The translations under genes and the position numbers were made by a program. This document shows positions 1 through 10,493 of a stretch of 38,257 nucleotides of DNA, piece by piece; position 1 is the first letter of the stretch, and each line of letters begins with the position of its first letter. This DNA is from Vitrella brassicaformis (taxonomy: Eukaryota; Sar; Vitrellaceae): assembly GCA_001179505.1 (NCBI GenBank), contig CDMY01000634.1, positions 1 to 38,257 of the forward strand. Reading direction: 5' to 3'. The notes beneath the pieces were generated by a model. That model ran no database searches, was not told the DNA's origin, and was given only the letters and a program-made list of their open reading frames with translations.

Positions 1-476
1 ATAGCTCACTGCCATACAAGTATACGGGCGCAACAGTAGCATCATACAGTTGAAAACGAGTCTGAAGATCAAGAGGGGGTAGCTGACGAAGGCGCCGTCG
101 ATGCAACGCCAAGGCAGCTACCCCCTTCGCGGTCATCATCTCTATATGATGCTTCCATCCGCCCTTCTCATGAAACCACATGCCCTTGAACTCATCGCAG
201 CGGTGCTGCTTGCATAGCCATCGCCTCGGGCATGACCTTGGCCACAGCTGCTTTCAATTTGGTGCTGCCATTGCATAGTAGATGCGATTAATTGAGCAGG
301 AAATCATGCATGAGTCTGGCAGTGTGTGAATCATGTATACAACAAAGCAAGTCACACGAGTGGTCCCTTGCTCGCAGATATAAAATGCAGGCAACGATAA
401 ACCCTTCTGCTCGTTCCATTCCCTCTGCCTCATCGTTGTCCGCCTCAATGATTGAAGGAAGTGACATCCAGCTCGC
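1..476. other. Left-edge spacer, no gene seen
   Basis: This stretch lies downstream of the stop codon of the minus-strand kinase-like locus. Open frames here are short and show no recognisable motif. It may hold the 3' untranslated part of that locus. I see no RNA gene or repeat. Confidence 0.5.
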
Positions 477-752
477 TCATTCGTCGATATCCTCGACACC
501 AACACCCGCCCCGTAATAAACCCTCTTCCTCTCCATCCCAATAGCCACGGGGAATAGCCTTGCCTGCCTTGGCTCTTCAGACATGAAGGCATCCTCTCCT
601 TCATCACCCGAAACAAGAGTGAAGACGGACGTGTCGTCGGGCACATTCTCATCGATGTCTGCGGGGGGCGCGCGGCGATGGGGGAAGATGGCACGCGGCG
701 TGACGCCTGGCCAAGCAAATCCCTTCTCATCGAAATTCAAAGGATCGGCATC

Positions 753-790
753 CACAAAACTGAAAGAACAGAACAAGGAACAGATGACCT
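753..790. repeat. 38-base intron-end repeat, copy 1
   Basis: This sequence matches 1685-1722 at 36 of 38 positions. On the minus strand it forms the 3' end of a likely intron (tract ending TTCTTTCAG) plus the first seven exon bases TTTTGTG. The sequences outside the block are not similar. Confidence 0.7.
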
Positions 791-1684
791 ACATCTTTTT
801 TCCCCTTCCACAATTCCACGCTGTGTCTTGCGTACTGTCTCCTTGCTCTCCGAGGCGGCTGACGGACACGCCCTCTCCTTGTCTCACGCCTCTCTCCCGC
901 CGCCAGAATACCGCTGAGCTGTTGGAGGGGCTCGAAATGCCGCTCCTCGTGGCCACAAGGTATGGTCTTGTCGCCCAGGGCGGCAGGTGTGAGAGGTGGG
1001 GCGATAGCAGGGGGGCTCTCATATGGCGGTGGTGACACCGTGTCGCTTTCCTCGTTGTCCCCTTCCCCATCTCGATCTTCAGTGCCAGTCTTGTTGACCG
1101 GTTGGGTGGCGAGCGGCGGCCTCAGGGGAGAGGGAGGGGGAGAGAGAGTGTGCCATGGCTCATGGTCTAGGGCCATGGCTTGTCGTGTGAATGTTGCTGG
1201 GGCAGTTGGAGTGCTCTCGGCCTGTTGACTCCTGGCGGCCACCGCCGAATCGTCTTCTGACAAGTACACAAAAAGTCCAAGAGAGTCATGCATTTCGTGT
1301 GTCACGCAGCAGTCCCTCCTACCTCTGCCTTCATCTTCTCTGCCGACAGATGCCTGGCCTGTTGGCTGATCGATGTGCACCATCGCCAGACGGCAGCATG
1401 CCATGCCATGCCATGCCATGGATGTGTCGGGTGACTGCCTGGTGTTGCTGCTGCTGCTGGTACACGTTGTCGCGCTGGAGTATGGTGATGGGCTGGGGGA
1501 TCCCCGGCCGATAGGCGTAGTGTGTGTGAGGGTTGGTAGGAGGCACGGGCACCTGCAGCACATACACGAACACGCGAGAAGGTCTGTGGCGTGGCTGTGG
1601 CGTGTGCGGCGTTGGCTGCCTGACAGACCGGGCACTGTCCATTGAACGACTGCATGGACGCAGCAGCCTGCTGGTCGGGCACAG

Positions 1685-1722
1685 CACAAAACTGAACGAA
1701 CAGAATAAGGAACAGATGACCT
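1685..1722. repeat. 38-base intron-end repeat, copy 2
   Basis: Second copy of the block at 753-790. On the minus strand it ends a 64-base intron (1692-1755, GT...TTCGTTCAG) and continues seven bases into the exon. The phase across this intron is consistent: RAQ joins FCAVPDQQ. Confidence 0.7.
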
Positions 1723-2224
1723 TTTTTGAAATCTCTCTGTGACGGCATTATAAACCTGGGCTCTGAAGGGGAAGTGCTCGACCTTCACTTCTTTCTTGGC
1801 AGTGGGAGGGTTGCTCGTTTTTGCAGCCTTGGCAGCTGCTGGCACATGGTGTCGGTCCCGCATGTCGGCGTGTCTCCTCTCTCGCACCTCCGCCTGCCCT
1901 CGCTCCCATGGCGAATGTCGATATCCTGCTCGGCTGTCTCCTGCTGGGCGAGATCACTGCAAGCAATACAGAATGGCACTCTGTGTCGCTGTATGTCTCG
2001 TCCTGTTCTGGGTGTTTGTCTGACTAACCCATGATCTCTCCTTCTCTGTCTTGAGCACAATGCTGTGCAGCTCCTTTGCCGTCGGCCGCTTGGCCGGATC
2101 GCGGTCAAAGCCTCGCATCACTGCCTCACGCAGACGCTTGGACATGTCCCAACGGGCGTACTTGGCAGTGAAGGCGCGCGGCGTGCAGCCATCACTGCAA
2201 AGCTCCCACAACTGCTTTGCCCAG

Positions 2225-2262
2225 ACCTCCGCGATGGACAGGCACCTCCGCGATGGACAGGC
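2225..2262. repeat. 19-base tandem duplication in the kinase-like locus
   Basis: ACCTCCGCGATGGACAGGC occurs twice, back to back (2225-2243 and 2244-2262). Nineteen is not a multiple of three, so the second copy shifts the frame of the C-lobe. Removing one copy would join the upstream frame (ALCLSIAEV) to the downstream frame (WAKQLWELCSDG). Confidence 0.9.
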
Positions 2263-3119
2263 ACAGCGCATAGATGTAGCAGGAGAGGTCAAAAATGAGG
2301 CACTCCCTGTCGGGTGTATTGTTGACTTCTGGGGGCAGTGCGACTTGGTGATGCCCGTCCTCTTCTTCGTCCGCAGCTTAGGCCATTCAACTGGACACCG
2401 CTTGCAAAGTCGATGATCTTCACGTGGAGGGCTGGGGTGCACATGAAGTTCTGCGGCTTTATACCTGAGACACAGACAGACAAACAGACACAGAGACGCA
2501 GATCGATTTCGACAAGGGTCTCCTGCATTGTGTAAGCCGCTCATCCAGACTCACCCCTGTGCAGCATCTGCCCGCACTCGTGGCTGTGGAGGTGGGCGAT
2601 TGATGACGTCATCTGCCTCGAGGAGCTGGTCGACCGTCAGATCCCGCATCCCCAAGGCCCCCAAGGGTCTGCCCCTTGATGTACTCGAGGTATACCCTGC
2701 GGCCCAGCAGGTCCATACGAGGACCAAGCACCATCACCACATTCGGGTGGCGTCTCGCCACTGCAAGAAGCTTGGCCTCTTGCGCCGCCTGGGACGCGGT
2801 GGGTTGGGCAGCATTCTCGCTCGCTCTCAGGGCCGAGAGGTGGCCTGTGGCCTTCCCGCGGGCTGTGGACCGGAGCGGGACGACGAACGTCAGTCGGCGA
2901 CGCACTAGGAGGGGCTGGAAGGCCAGCGAGAGAGAGAGGAGGGCCACGACGACCGAGAAGGACTCGAGCGACTGAAACCCAAGTCCCCCAGTGGATCCGC
3001 TAACAGCTCAATGCACCCCAGCAGGAATTCGAGGAACGACTTGCACTTCTCCTGTGTGTTGGCCTCTCCGTCTGGAGCGCCGCCATGGAGGTTTGACGCT
3101 GCACCTTGTGGCCGAAGAG

Positions 3120-3885
3120 AGCGACTAGACGGGCAGGGAAAAAGCCGAAAGTTCCGCGAGGGGGCGGGCAGGCGGCGGGGCAGGAGGGAGCACCCGTGCG
3201 AAGGGGAGAAAAAAGGAAAGGAAAAAACCTCTGACGAGGGCGGAGAAACTCAGAACAAGGCAGCATTGCGGACATTGTCCTGAACTGCACTCGGAAATCC
3301 ACTTTTTTGGTCCCGTCTCCAGGGAGACGGCGAGATTTCGAATTCTCGACGCGATCGTTGGCCTTAAAGCTTGCGCAAGGCTGGTCTTGCCTCCCCTTCT
3401 TTGATAAGATCCGCCTATCGCCGCAGCCTTCACAGCATAACGCTCGTTGAGCACTCGTTGAGCCGGCGCGTTCATCCCGTGTTTCAACCAGGACGGCACC
3501 TACGCCTGCCGCCTCAAGACAATTTGCCTCAAGATGACCACCAAGGTAGGCAACAAAGCGAGATAGAGGCAGCATGTCTTCGCTTTCCTGTAGCTCGGAC
3601 TCGTCTCGTGTACATACATACATTTCGATGTCTGTGTGTTGCGAGCCAGCCGAGATCTTTGTCGTCCCATCTCCTCACAAATACACACATACACACGGGC
3701 ACATAGTTGCATGCATCCATCCGCCAGACAGATATATACACCCACCCACCGACCCACCCACCCACTACACATGCATCCCGACTGACTGACCAGCTGGCAC
3801 TAATTCACCCACAAATAGGTAGCTAGAAAACAGCAAGCAATTATACGTCTGTCTTTCCGCCGGCCAGTATACTACCATTTATCCA
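3120..3885. other. Spacer with CCCA/CA microsatellite, no clear gene
   Basis: About 770 bases lie between the kinase-like locus and the NIPP1-like stop codon. Several overlapping frames are open between 3125 and 3620, but none carries a motif I recognise and none joins cleanly to a neighbour. Positions 3681-3775 are a low-complexity tract of CA and CCCA repeats. Part of the left side may be 5' sequence or further broken exons of the kinase-like locus. Confidence 0.4.
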
Positions 3886-6261
3886 TCACCCTGCACCTCT
3901 CTTGGTCGTCTCCATCTCGCCTTCTTTCTCATCTTCAGCAGCACCCTTACCCTGTTGCTGCACACCGTCCACAGTGCCCTCAGCAGGGAGGGCCACACCG
4001 TCCACGGCAGGCAGAGAGGGGAAGGGCACCACACGATGGCGTGGCTTCCTCTCCTGCCCTCTCCCACCTGCACCATCACCAGTAGCAGCATCGGATCCAG
4101 TGGCCTCTCTCTCCTTGTCTGCCCGCCGCCGCTTGTGTCCGCTGCTATACAGCTCCTGCTGCTGGCCCTCTGACATTCCTGAAATGGGGCGCATCGGCGT
4201 CTCGGGAAACAGACCGGTGCGCATTGGGGTGGGCTGTGGCTCTGCCATGGCTGCTGGGTGGTCGTCTGAGGGGAGGCTTTGTGTGCGTTTGGATGGCGTA
4301 AGGAGGTCGGTGAAGAGGCCTCGGGGTGCCGCTGGTGGTGGGGCTGATGGAACGGGGGGAGATCCCTTGTCCTCCTTGTCATTGATAACCTGCACCACAC
4401 ACAGTGAGAGTGAGCTTCCATGCTCATTTATGTGTCCCCGTCGGCCTGTGTTCTCACATTCTCAAGTTGTTCGGGCGGTGCAAATCGGACCTTGACCTTC
4501 TTCCGCTTCTTGTGCCGCTTGGACGAGTCCCCTCCACTCTGCGACCGCGAGCTGAGGTCCTCACCCGAGTCAGCACTGACCCTCACGCCCTCCCTAGACG
4601 CGTCGCGCGACATGTCTGCCGGCGCCTCCGAGGCCACGTAGTCTACGTCCATGGCTGTATACAGCACACAGAAAGGACACAGACACGCATCTGCGGGTGT
4701 GTGTGCCCATTCGTCTCACTCACATGTGCCGCTGTTCCTTCTGGACCCGGCTGCCGCTGCTGCTGCTGCTGATGACGGCCTCCTACTGGAGTTCCTCTGC
4801 AGTAGCCCTATGTGCGGCGTCGACCCCTGTGACGCCACCCGGCCCGTCGGCGAGACCGACGGCGTGCTCTGCTCCCCATCTCCGCCATTCGCAGACACAC
4901 TCGAGTGCACACTGCTGACGTGACTCAGCCCGAAGGCAAACGGCAACCGGTCGACGGCAAATGAGGCCGGCAGGTCCATCTCGCGCGGCAGCTCAGGTGC
5001 TGAGACCATGGCGGCGGGGTGAGATGGCTCGTCTGTGGGCAACGAGGGGGGCGTGACCTCGTGGGGGGCCAGCACGCTGGGAGATGAGTTGAGCAAGCTG
5101 GACGAAGGTTGGTGAGAGGAGAGAGGGGGGCTGTCGGGGTTCATTGGCCCTACACCACCATTGGCAGCAGTGGCAGCAGGGGGGAGACCCATCGACGTGG
5201 TCAGGACGGGGCTGGCGCGGCGATTCAACTCGGTGTTCAGCAGCAAAAGCGGGTCGGGCTCCTCTTCATCGTCTTCATCTGTTGCCTCACCACCACCACC
5301 CCGGCTTCGTGTGCTGCCACGTTGCAGGGCCTGCCGCAAGAGGTCGGCCGTGTTGACGAAGTCGCCTTTCAACAGGTAACGGCGAGAAGAGTTACCTGAG
5401 GCACCCCCACGCAGAGAGAGAAAGCGGCAGGAAGATGAGAAGACGGTCTGACACTTGGAGGACGGTTTACGCTCACTGACCGAGTCTCAGGGCCATTCCC
5501 TGCTGGTAGAGTGTTGGCGTGCGTGCCTCCAGACGCAAACTGTCCAGAAACGTGCCGTGCGCTGCATGGATGAGGGCATCAAGGTCACGGCATATGAGCG
5601 ACTGATGGACAGGTGAGGAAGGCCTTACTTGATCCGAGGTCCATGACGAAGACAGACCCATTGTAATGATGCAGAATGGCTGCGTGGCACCGACTCGTGG
5701 CTGCAACGCACACACGCAAATGGCTATTGGTGTGCTTCGATGCGATGCGGGGGTGGCATCTGCCCTGTGCGCTGTGGCTGCTGACAGTCGTGCTCAGTAA
5801 TGATGTCATTCTCGGTCCTGTTGCGGCCGATGAGGTAACACCTGGACAGACAGCCAGCCAGCCAGACGGACAGTCAGTCAGCCATGCGTCCACATCTGCA
5901 TCTCCATCTGCCTGTGCGTGAGTGTGTGTGACCTCTTTTGGTTGATAGGGATTGTTTCTGTGTTTTGATTGGCCTTCCACACCTCTGAAACAAACCAACA
6001 CACAAAAACACAAAACAGCGTGAATGAATTTCGGTTGTGTTCTTCACAGAAAGGCCTCCTTGCCCCTTGGTCCTCACCGAGCCAGACATTGGTGGCAGGG
6101 GTTTCGCACCACCGGGGCACTCTCAGCGTAGATCCAGCCTTGCCGCCCTTCTGCTGTTGATCCTCATCCATCTCTGTCCCATTGATCTCACCAGGGGCTC
6201 TGCGGCTCTCATTGATAGCGGCTGAAAGGGCTGACGACGGCTGGCTGGGCTCAGAATGCAT
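3886..6261 (-). CDS. NIPP1-like FHA protein, PP1 regulator (PPP1R8 family)
   Basis: Eight exons: 6261-6078, 5984-5933, 5841-5786, 5700-5629, 5561-5481, 5395-4724, 4654-4458 and 4389-3886. They give 605 residues with consistent phases. Residues about 62-150 form an FHA domain: YLIGRN (phosphopeptide-loop Arg85), STSRCHA and DLGSTHGTFLDSLRLE. The order and spacing match NIPP1, a nuclear inhibitor and targeting subunit of protein phosphatase 1 that also binds splicing factors through its FHA domain. After an acidic linker the motif LNTELNRRAS resembles the NIPP1 segment before its PP1 site. A basic stretch then leads to KVRF (residues 427-430), an RVxF-type PP1-docking motif. The tail is low-complexity and contains a basic HKRRRADK patch, possibly nuclear localisation. 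The N-terminus has RVPRWCETP just before the FHA. It is divergent from the DNA glycosylase gene, 239 bases between start codons. Family membership is inferred from motif order; PP1 binding is a prediction. Confidence 0.85.
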
Positions 6262-6500
6262 CGTTTGCAGTTCACTCAGTCATTGTGCAGCGTCACCGCG
6301 CCTACAATGAAGCTCCAAGCTCGCAAATAGGCTAGGGTGCTTCCTGAAATCGCTGCAGCGGCAGGGAAAGAAAAATTTGTGGTTTTCCCCTTCCCAGGCC
6401 TCCCGTAGGGCCTCGAGTTGATAGCGTTGCACCAGCATTCATCCCGGCCGTTGCACACCATGGCGTGTTGCTGCTGGGCGTGATAGGAGTTCTGTTTGCC
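6262..6500. promoter_or_regulatory. Shared upstream region of the NIPP1-like and FPG genes
   Basis: These 239 bases separate two divergent start codons, so promoters in both directions must lie here or overlap the genes. AGCTCGCA at 6318-6325 recurs in two other divergent spacers of this window. A seven-codon upstream reading frame (6460-6483) ends 17 bases before the FPG start. I see no convincing TATA box. Confidence 0.5.
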
Positions 6501-8591
6501 ATGCCTGAGCTGCCTGAGGTTGAGAGGGCCAGGCGGCTGGCTGCGGCTGCGCTGGAGGGAAAGGTGGTCAAGGAGGCCAGGACCACTGAAGACGAGGTCA
6601 GTTCAAGTCGGGGGTTGACTTCAGTGGGTGGTGCAAACAGGCACTGTTCGCACGTGGTCAGATTGTGTGTGTGTGTGTGGTCTGTCAGATTGTGTTTGAT
6701 GGGGTAGATCACGCCGAGTTTGCGCGTCGGATGACGGGCAAGAGGATAGTCAAGATTGGCAGGAAGGGCAAGCAGCTGTGGTTCGAATGCGACAAGTGAG
6801 CCAGCAGCACAGACCGACCAATGGGCAACAGCGTCCTAATGGTGTGTTGTGTTGTGCGCAGGGCGCCTCACCCGACGTTCCACTTCGTATGCACGATGCG
6901 GCCACACACAGACGTGCAGACAAGCTGATGGAATGGCCATTTCTCTCTCTCTCTCTCTCTGTGCATGTGTGTGTGTGTGTGCGTGTGTGTGTGTCAGGGT
7001 ATGACGGGCAGCTTTGCGGTCAAGGGCGGCGAAGTGTAAGCAACACACCAACTGCCACACACAACCGCACTTGTCATCCCCCACCTCTCGATTGGGGTCG
7101 GGTCGCTAAACTCAGGGCTTATTACAAGTCCTTCTCTGTCGACACGGAGAACTGGCCACCAAAGTTCTGGAAAGTAGAGCTGGAGATGGACGGTACGCAG
7201 GCCGCAGCACAAATCAGATGACTGACGCATTTGGTATGCGTGTTGGTTTGGCTGCTGCTGTCTGCTGCAGACGGCACGTTGTTTGCGTTCATGAACATCC
7301 GTCGGCTGGGCCGCATTCGGCTGCTGGACGACCCACTCAGCCACAAATCCATATCGGGTGGGTGAGGTGACACCAATCAAAGAGAGAGAGAGACAGCAAG
7401 CGCAATTGTCGGGTGGTTTCCCTTCTCTCCTGTCAGAGCTCGGCTTTGACCCGCTGACGGAGATGATGCCAGGTCAGTCGGGAGAGTGAGTAACCAGCGT
7501 TTTCGTTTATGGATGATCCGATCCGCGGATGCATTGTCTGTCCTCTTCTCCTCATCAGTCTCTGATTTCGTGTCTGCCATCCGTCGCCGTCACGCGCCCA
7601 TCAAGGCGGTGCTGCTGGACCAATCCCTAGCCGCTGGCGTCGGTAAGCAGGCCACACACACACACACACACACACAAACCGTTTGTGTGTGTCAACACAA
7701 ACAGGCAACTGGATCGCTGACGAGGTGTTGTACCAGGCGAGGGTGCATCCCGGCACCGTGGGGTCCGTCATGACCGACGAGGAGATCACCCGAGTGCACG
7801 ACAGCCTCGACAACGTCATACGCACGGCGTGCGACGCCAACGCCGACAGCGATAAGGTACGTACCACAGGCAGGCGCATATGCACTCGTACTGTATTTGT
7901 GTGTGTGTGTGTGTGTGTTGTGTGTACGCCCTGCCCTGCAGTTCCCCCAGTCGTGGTTGTTTCACTACCGTTGGTCTGTGAAGGACGCCGGCAACGCCAA
8001 AGACGCCAACAACCAAACCATCAAATTCGAAAAGGTACTTACTTGCCGACATTTCTGCGTGGACGCATCGCATCCATTTGTGAGTCTGCGTTGATGTGGA
8101 TGTGTGTGTGCGTGTAGGTGGGCGGCCGGACTTCGGCGTACGTGCCGGCCGTCCAGGGCGCGGCGGGCCGCAAGAGGACTCCCAAGAAGGGCGGCAAGAA
8201 AAAGAGTGCGGCCGACGCGGCAGAGGACGACGACGAGCTCGAGGACGGCGAGGCGGACAACAACCAAGACCCCAACGAAGATGAGGATAGGAAGAGCAGG
8301 GGCAAGAACAAGCGCAAGCAGCCCTCGGCAGCAGAGGTGCCCCTCCCCTCCCTGCACGAGTTGGCGAATGCGATAGTAGCTGCCGGTAGTGACGAGGCTG
8401 CCTTGGCTGCCGTGCGTGAGATGGCGCAACGCGTCGTCGACAGCGCACCCAAGGGCAGCGGGGCGGCGAGGCCCAAGGCCAAGAGGGCGCGCAAGGGCAA
8501 GAAGGAGGAGGACAACGGGGTGGGGGAGGGGGCGGCAATGGGTGTGGGGAGTGGTGTTGATTTCAGCGCCAGTGTGGAGCGTGCCGAGTGA
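6501..8591 (+). CDS. FPG: Formamidopyrimidine-DNA glycosylase, plant-type (zinc-less)
   Basis: This is a base-excision repair enzyme that removes oxidised purines and cuts the abasic site. Eleven exons: 6501-6596, 6689-6795, 6862-6886, 6998-7035, 7116-7192, 7271-7357, 7437-7472, 7559-7642, 7705-7856, 7942-8034 and 8118-8591, giving 422 residues. The start is fixed by MPELPEVE: the family needs Pro2 exposed as the catalytic nucleophile and Glu3 beside it. Lys60 in GRKGKQLWF matches the conserved beta-hairpin lysine. GMTGSF, the IRRLGRIRLL segment and the helix-two-turn-helix region (LLDQSLAAGVGNWIADEVL) follow. The C-terminal zinc finger is replaced by a zinc-less loop ending GGRTSAYVP, as in plant FPG proteins. 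A tail of about 150 residues rich in Lys, Asp and Glu follows, probably disordered and possibly nuclear. The 25-base third exon is unusually small. Confidence 0.95.
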
Positions 8592-9320
8592 CGGGTGGGG
8601 GCAGGAAAAGTGGGATGTAGATACGTACGTACGAGCTGAGGCGGTCGGTGCGGTGTATGAATGCAATGCATGTACGTGGCTTAGATGAGATGCCCTCGTG
8701 GCCAAGCCATGAGAGGGAGGCGCAGTCGCCTTTTCGACTGGGTGACAGACAGACCAACGGCTGGCTGTTGACGTTGAAACGTGAATTCAGGTATGAAAGG
8801 CACGTGTGAGTGAGTGACGGAGGGAGGGAGCACATCCAATTGATTGAAACACTTGTTGAGCGACACAACCCACGACGAGACAGGGTGTGGTGTCTGGTGA
8901 CATGACATACGCACGCAATCACTCTCACACAAACTTGGGTCGTCCACTCGGGATTGTCGCAAGTAGATCGACGAGCAAGGGTCTGTGTCGGCCCGCGTCT
9001 CTCGTCGCGACAAACCACAGTGACACGATAGGCAGGCAGTCAACGGGACACAAACAAACTATCCAGCAAACACACGGATGTCACTCACGGAACGCAAAGA
9101 GACCTGCCCTGACCTGATTCGATCCATGTGTTGTCCATCACTCACTCACTCGTGAGTGTGCGAGTGGACAACCGACCGGTCACTCACACTCAATGATCCA
9201 GTGTACACGAGCCATCCCATCTCCAGTCGGCAAAATCGCCAACCAACACGACCACCCGCTGACTGCCACGCCCTCACAGAGAGACGCTCTACACGCCCTT
9301 CTCCCCCCCTCCCTCCCTCG
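8592..9320. other. Tail-to-tail spacer, no gene seen
   Basis: About 730 bases lie between two convergent genes. Open frames are short and without motifs. It presumably contains both 3' untranslated regions. Repeats of the CACTCA/GTGAGT type occur near 9140-9190. Confidence 0.5.
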
Positions 9321-10493
9321 CTACGCCTTCTTCCCTTCTGCAGGCTTGGCACCAGCACCAGCAGCAGGCGGCTCCTTCTTACCCTTGGCCTCAGTTTGTT
9401 CTGGCTGCGTTGGCTTGGCCTTGGCGTCCTCGAGTTTCTTCTGCGGCTCGGGGATGAACTCGGCCTGCTTGGGCAGCTGCTTGGGCTGCGCCTCGATGGA
9501 CTCGATGATGGGTCGGCGGGATGCGAGGTCCATCTTGACGGTGATCGAGGGGCCCTTGCCGGCCTTGGCCTTCTGCCGCTGGTACTCCTTGTGCTCGGGC
9601 TTGTCCGAGGGGAGGAACCCCTCACGCATCAGACGCTCACGCTCCTCGGGCAGCGGAGTGCCGGACGTCAGCTTGCCGTCAAACAGGTGCATACCTGACG
9701 AACAAGGACCAGACCAGACAGACAGACAGACGTACGAGCAGAGAGAGAGGCGGACAGTGTTCGTGTGTGTGGGTACCCACCTTCCATGGGTGGCGGCCAT
9801 CCTCTCTGTTCGATGCCGATGTCGGGCCGCTTGTAGCCCTCGACGCTCTTGGGCTGCGAGTAGTCGCCGGGCGGCATGGCCATGACCTCACGCCGGATCT
9901 CCTCGAGCTGGGCCTTGTCCTTAAGGAGTCGGTCCAGGTAGCCGGGGCGCTCGATGTACTCGAGCTCGATCATGTTGACCGGCAAATCGTGGTCCACCGC
10001 TATCTGCGCCTTCTGCAACACACACACACAGGGCAGTGCAGGTGGGGCTATGCTGCGGTGTGTGGTGTGTGGTGCGGGTCTTCCTTTCTGACCCGAGCGA
10101 GTTCGTCATCGAATTCGGCGAAGGCGTCGACGTGCTCCTGGGTGAGGTGGCCGCGCCACATGACTATCGGCCCCAGCTCAGTCAAACGAGCTATGGCCAT
10201 CACACCTGCACACCAGCGCGAACAACCGCAAACCACAGCACAGCACAGCGCGGCACAGCAACAGACAGATGGAGCGATTTGGGCTCGTGCAGGTACGTGT
10301 GTGTGTGCGTGACTGCCGCTGACTGACTGACTGGCTGACCAGGGTGGCTGATGAAGGTGAGCTTCTGATCTTGGACTCCGAACGACACCATGCAGTCAGG
10401 CACCTTCTCCCGGGGGGGCGCTTTCGACGCTGGCTGCGGTGGCGCCTTGGCCACCGCTGTGCTGCTCGCCCGACGCACTAAGGCACGAAACAT
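9321..10493 (-). CDS. Unrecognised protein, probably mitochondrial
   Basis: Four exons: 10493-10340, 10205-10093, 10012-9781 and 9694-9321, giving 290 residues with consistent phases. The start MFRALVRRASSTAVA is rich in Arg, Ser and Ala with no acidic residue, a typical mitochondrial presequence. A linker rich in Ala, Pro and Lys follows, then a folded-looking middle (ITELGPIVMW-like stretch near residues 60-70, LPVNMIELEYIERPGYLDRL near 100-120), then a charged tail that is rich in Lys, Glu, Pro and Ala. There is no obvious membrane helix. I do not recognise the family. Alveolate-specific subunits of respiratory complexes or ATP synthase often look like this, but that is only a guess. It is divergent from the LHC gene, with 267 bases between the start codons. 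Confidence 0.75.

Larger units (their letters stand above)
477..3119 (-). pseudogene. Decayed protein-kinase-like locus
   Basis: The minus strand carries kinase landmarks in the right order but in different frames. Near 2690-2780 an N-lobe-like stretch contains HPNVV and then YLEYIKGQTL. Near 2555-2605 is MLHRG, joined across a 90-base GT-AG intron (2465-2554) to IKPQNFM, so the usual HRD reads HRG. KIIDFASG follows, where DFG reads DFA. Then come ALPPEV, a C-lobe stretch and DPAKRPTAKEL near 2070-2095. Frame changes are needed around 2655, 2620, 2355 and 2244; the last coincides with a 19-base tandem duplication. Further minus-strand exons (proline-rich, a CPVC motif, and an acidic tail ending VEDIDE at 477) may be the C-terminal part of the same gene or a separate one. 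Upstream, 3000-3119 is open and reads ANTQEKCKSFLEFLL, loosely like a helical N-terminal domain. A true pseudokinase damaged by sequencing errors is the main alternative. Ends are approximate. Confidence 0.55.

Noticed and set aside
6465-6500. Upstream in-frame GTG extension of FPG giving a hydrophobic leader
   Set aside because: Fpg enzymes need Pro directly after the initiator Met as nucleophile. An extension would bury it, and GTG starts are not expected in a nuclear gene.
7857-8591. FPG as a truncated enzyme because the zinc finger is missing
   Set aside because: The zinc-less loop ending GGRTSAYVP matches plant-type FPG, so this is a normal variant.
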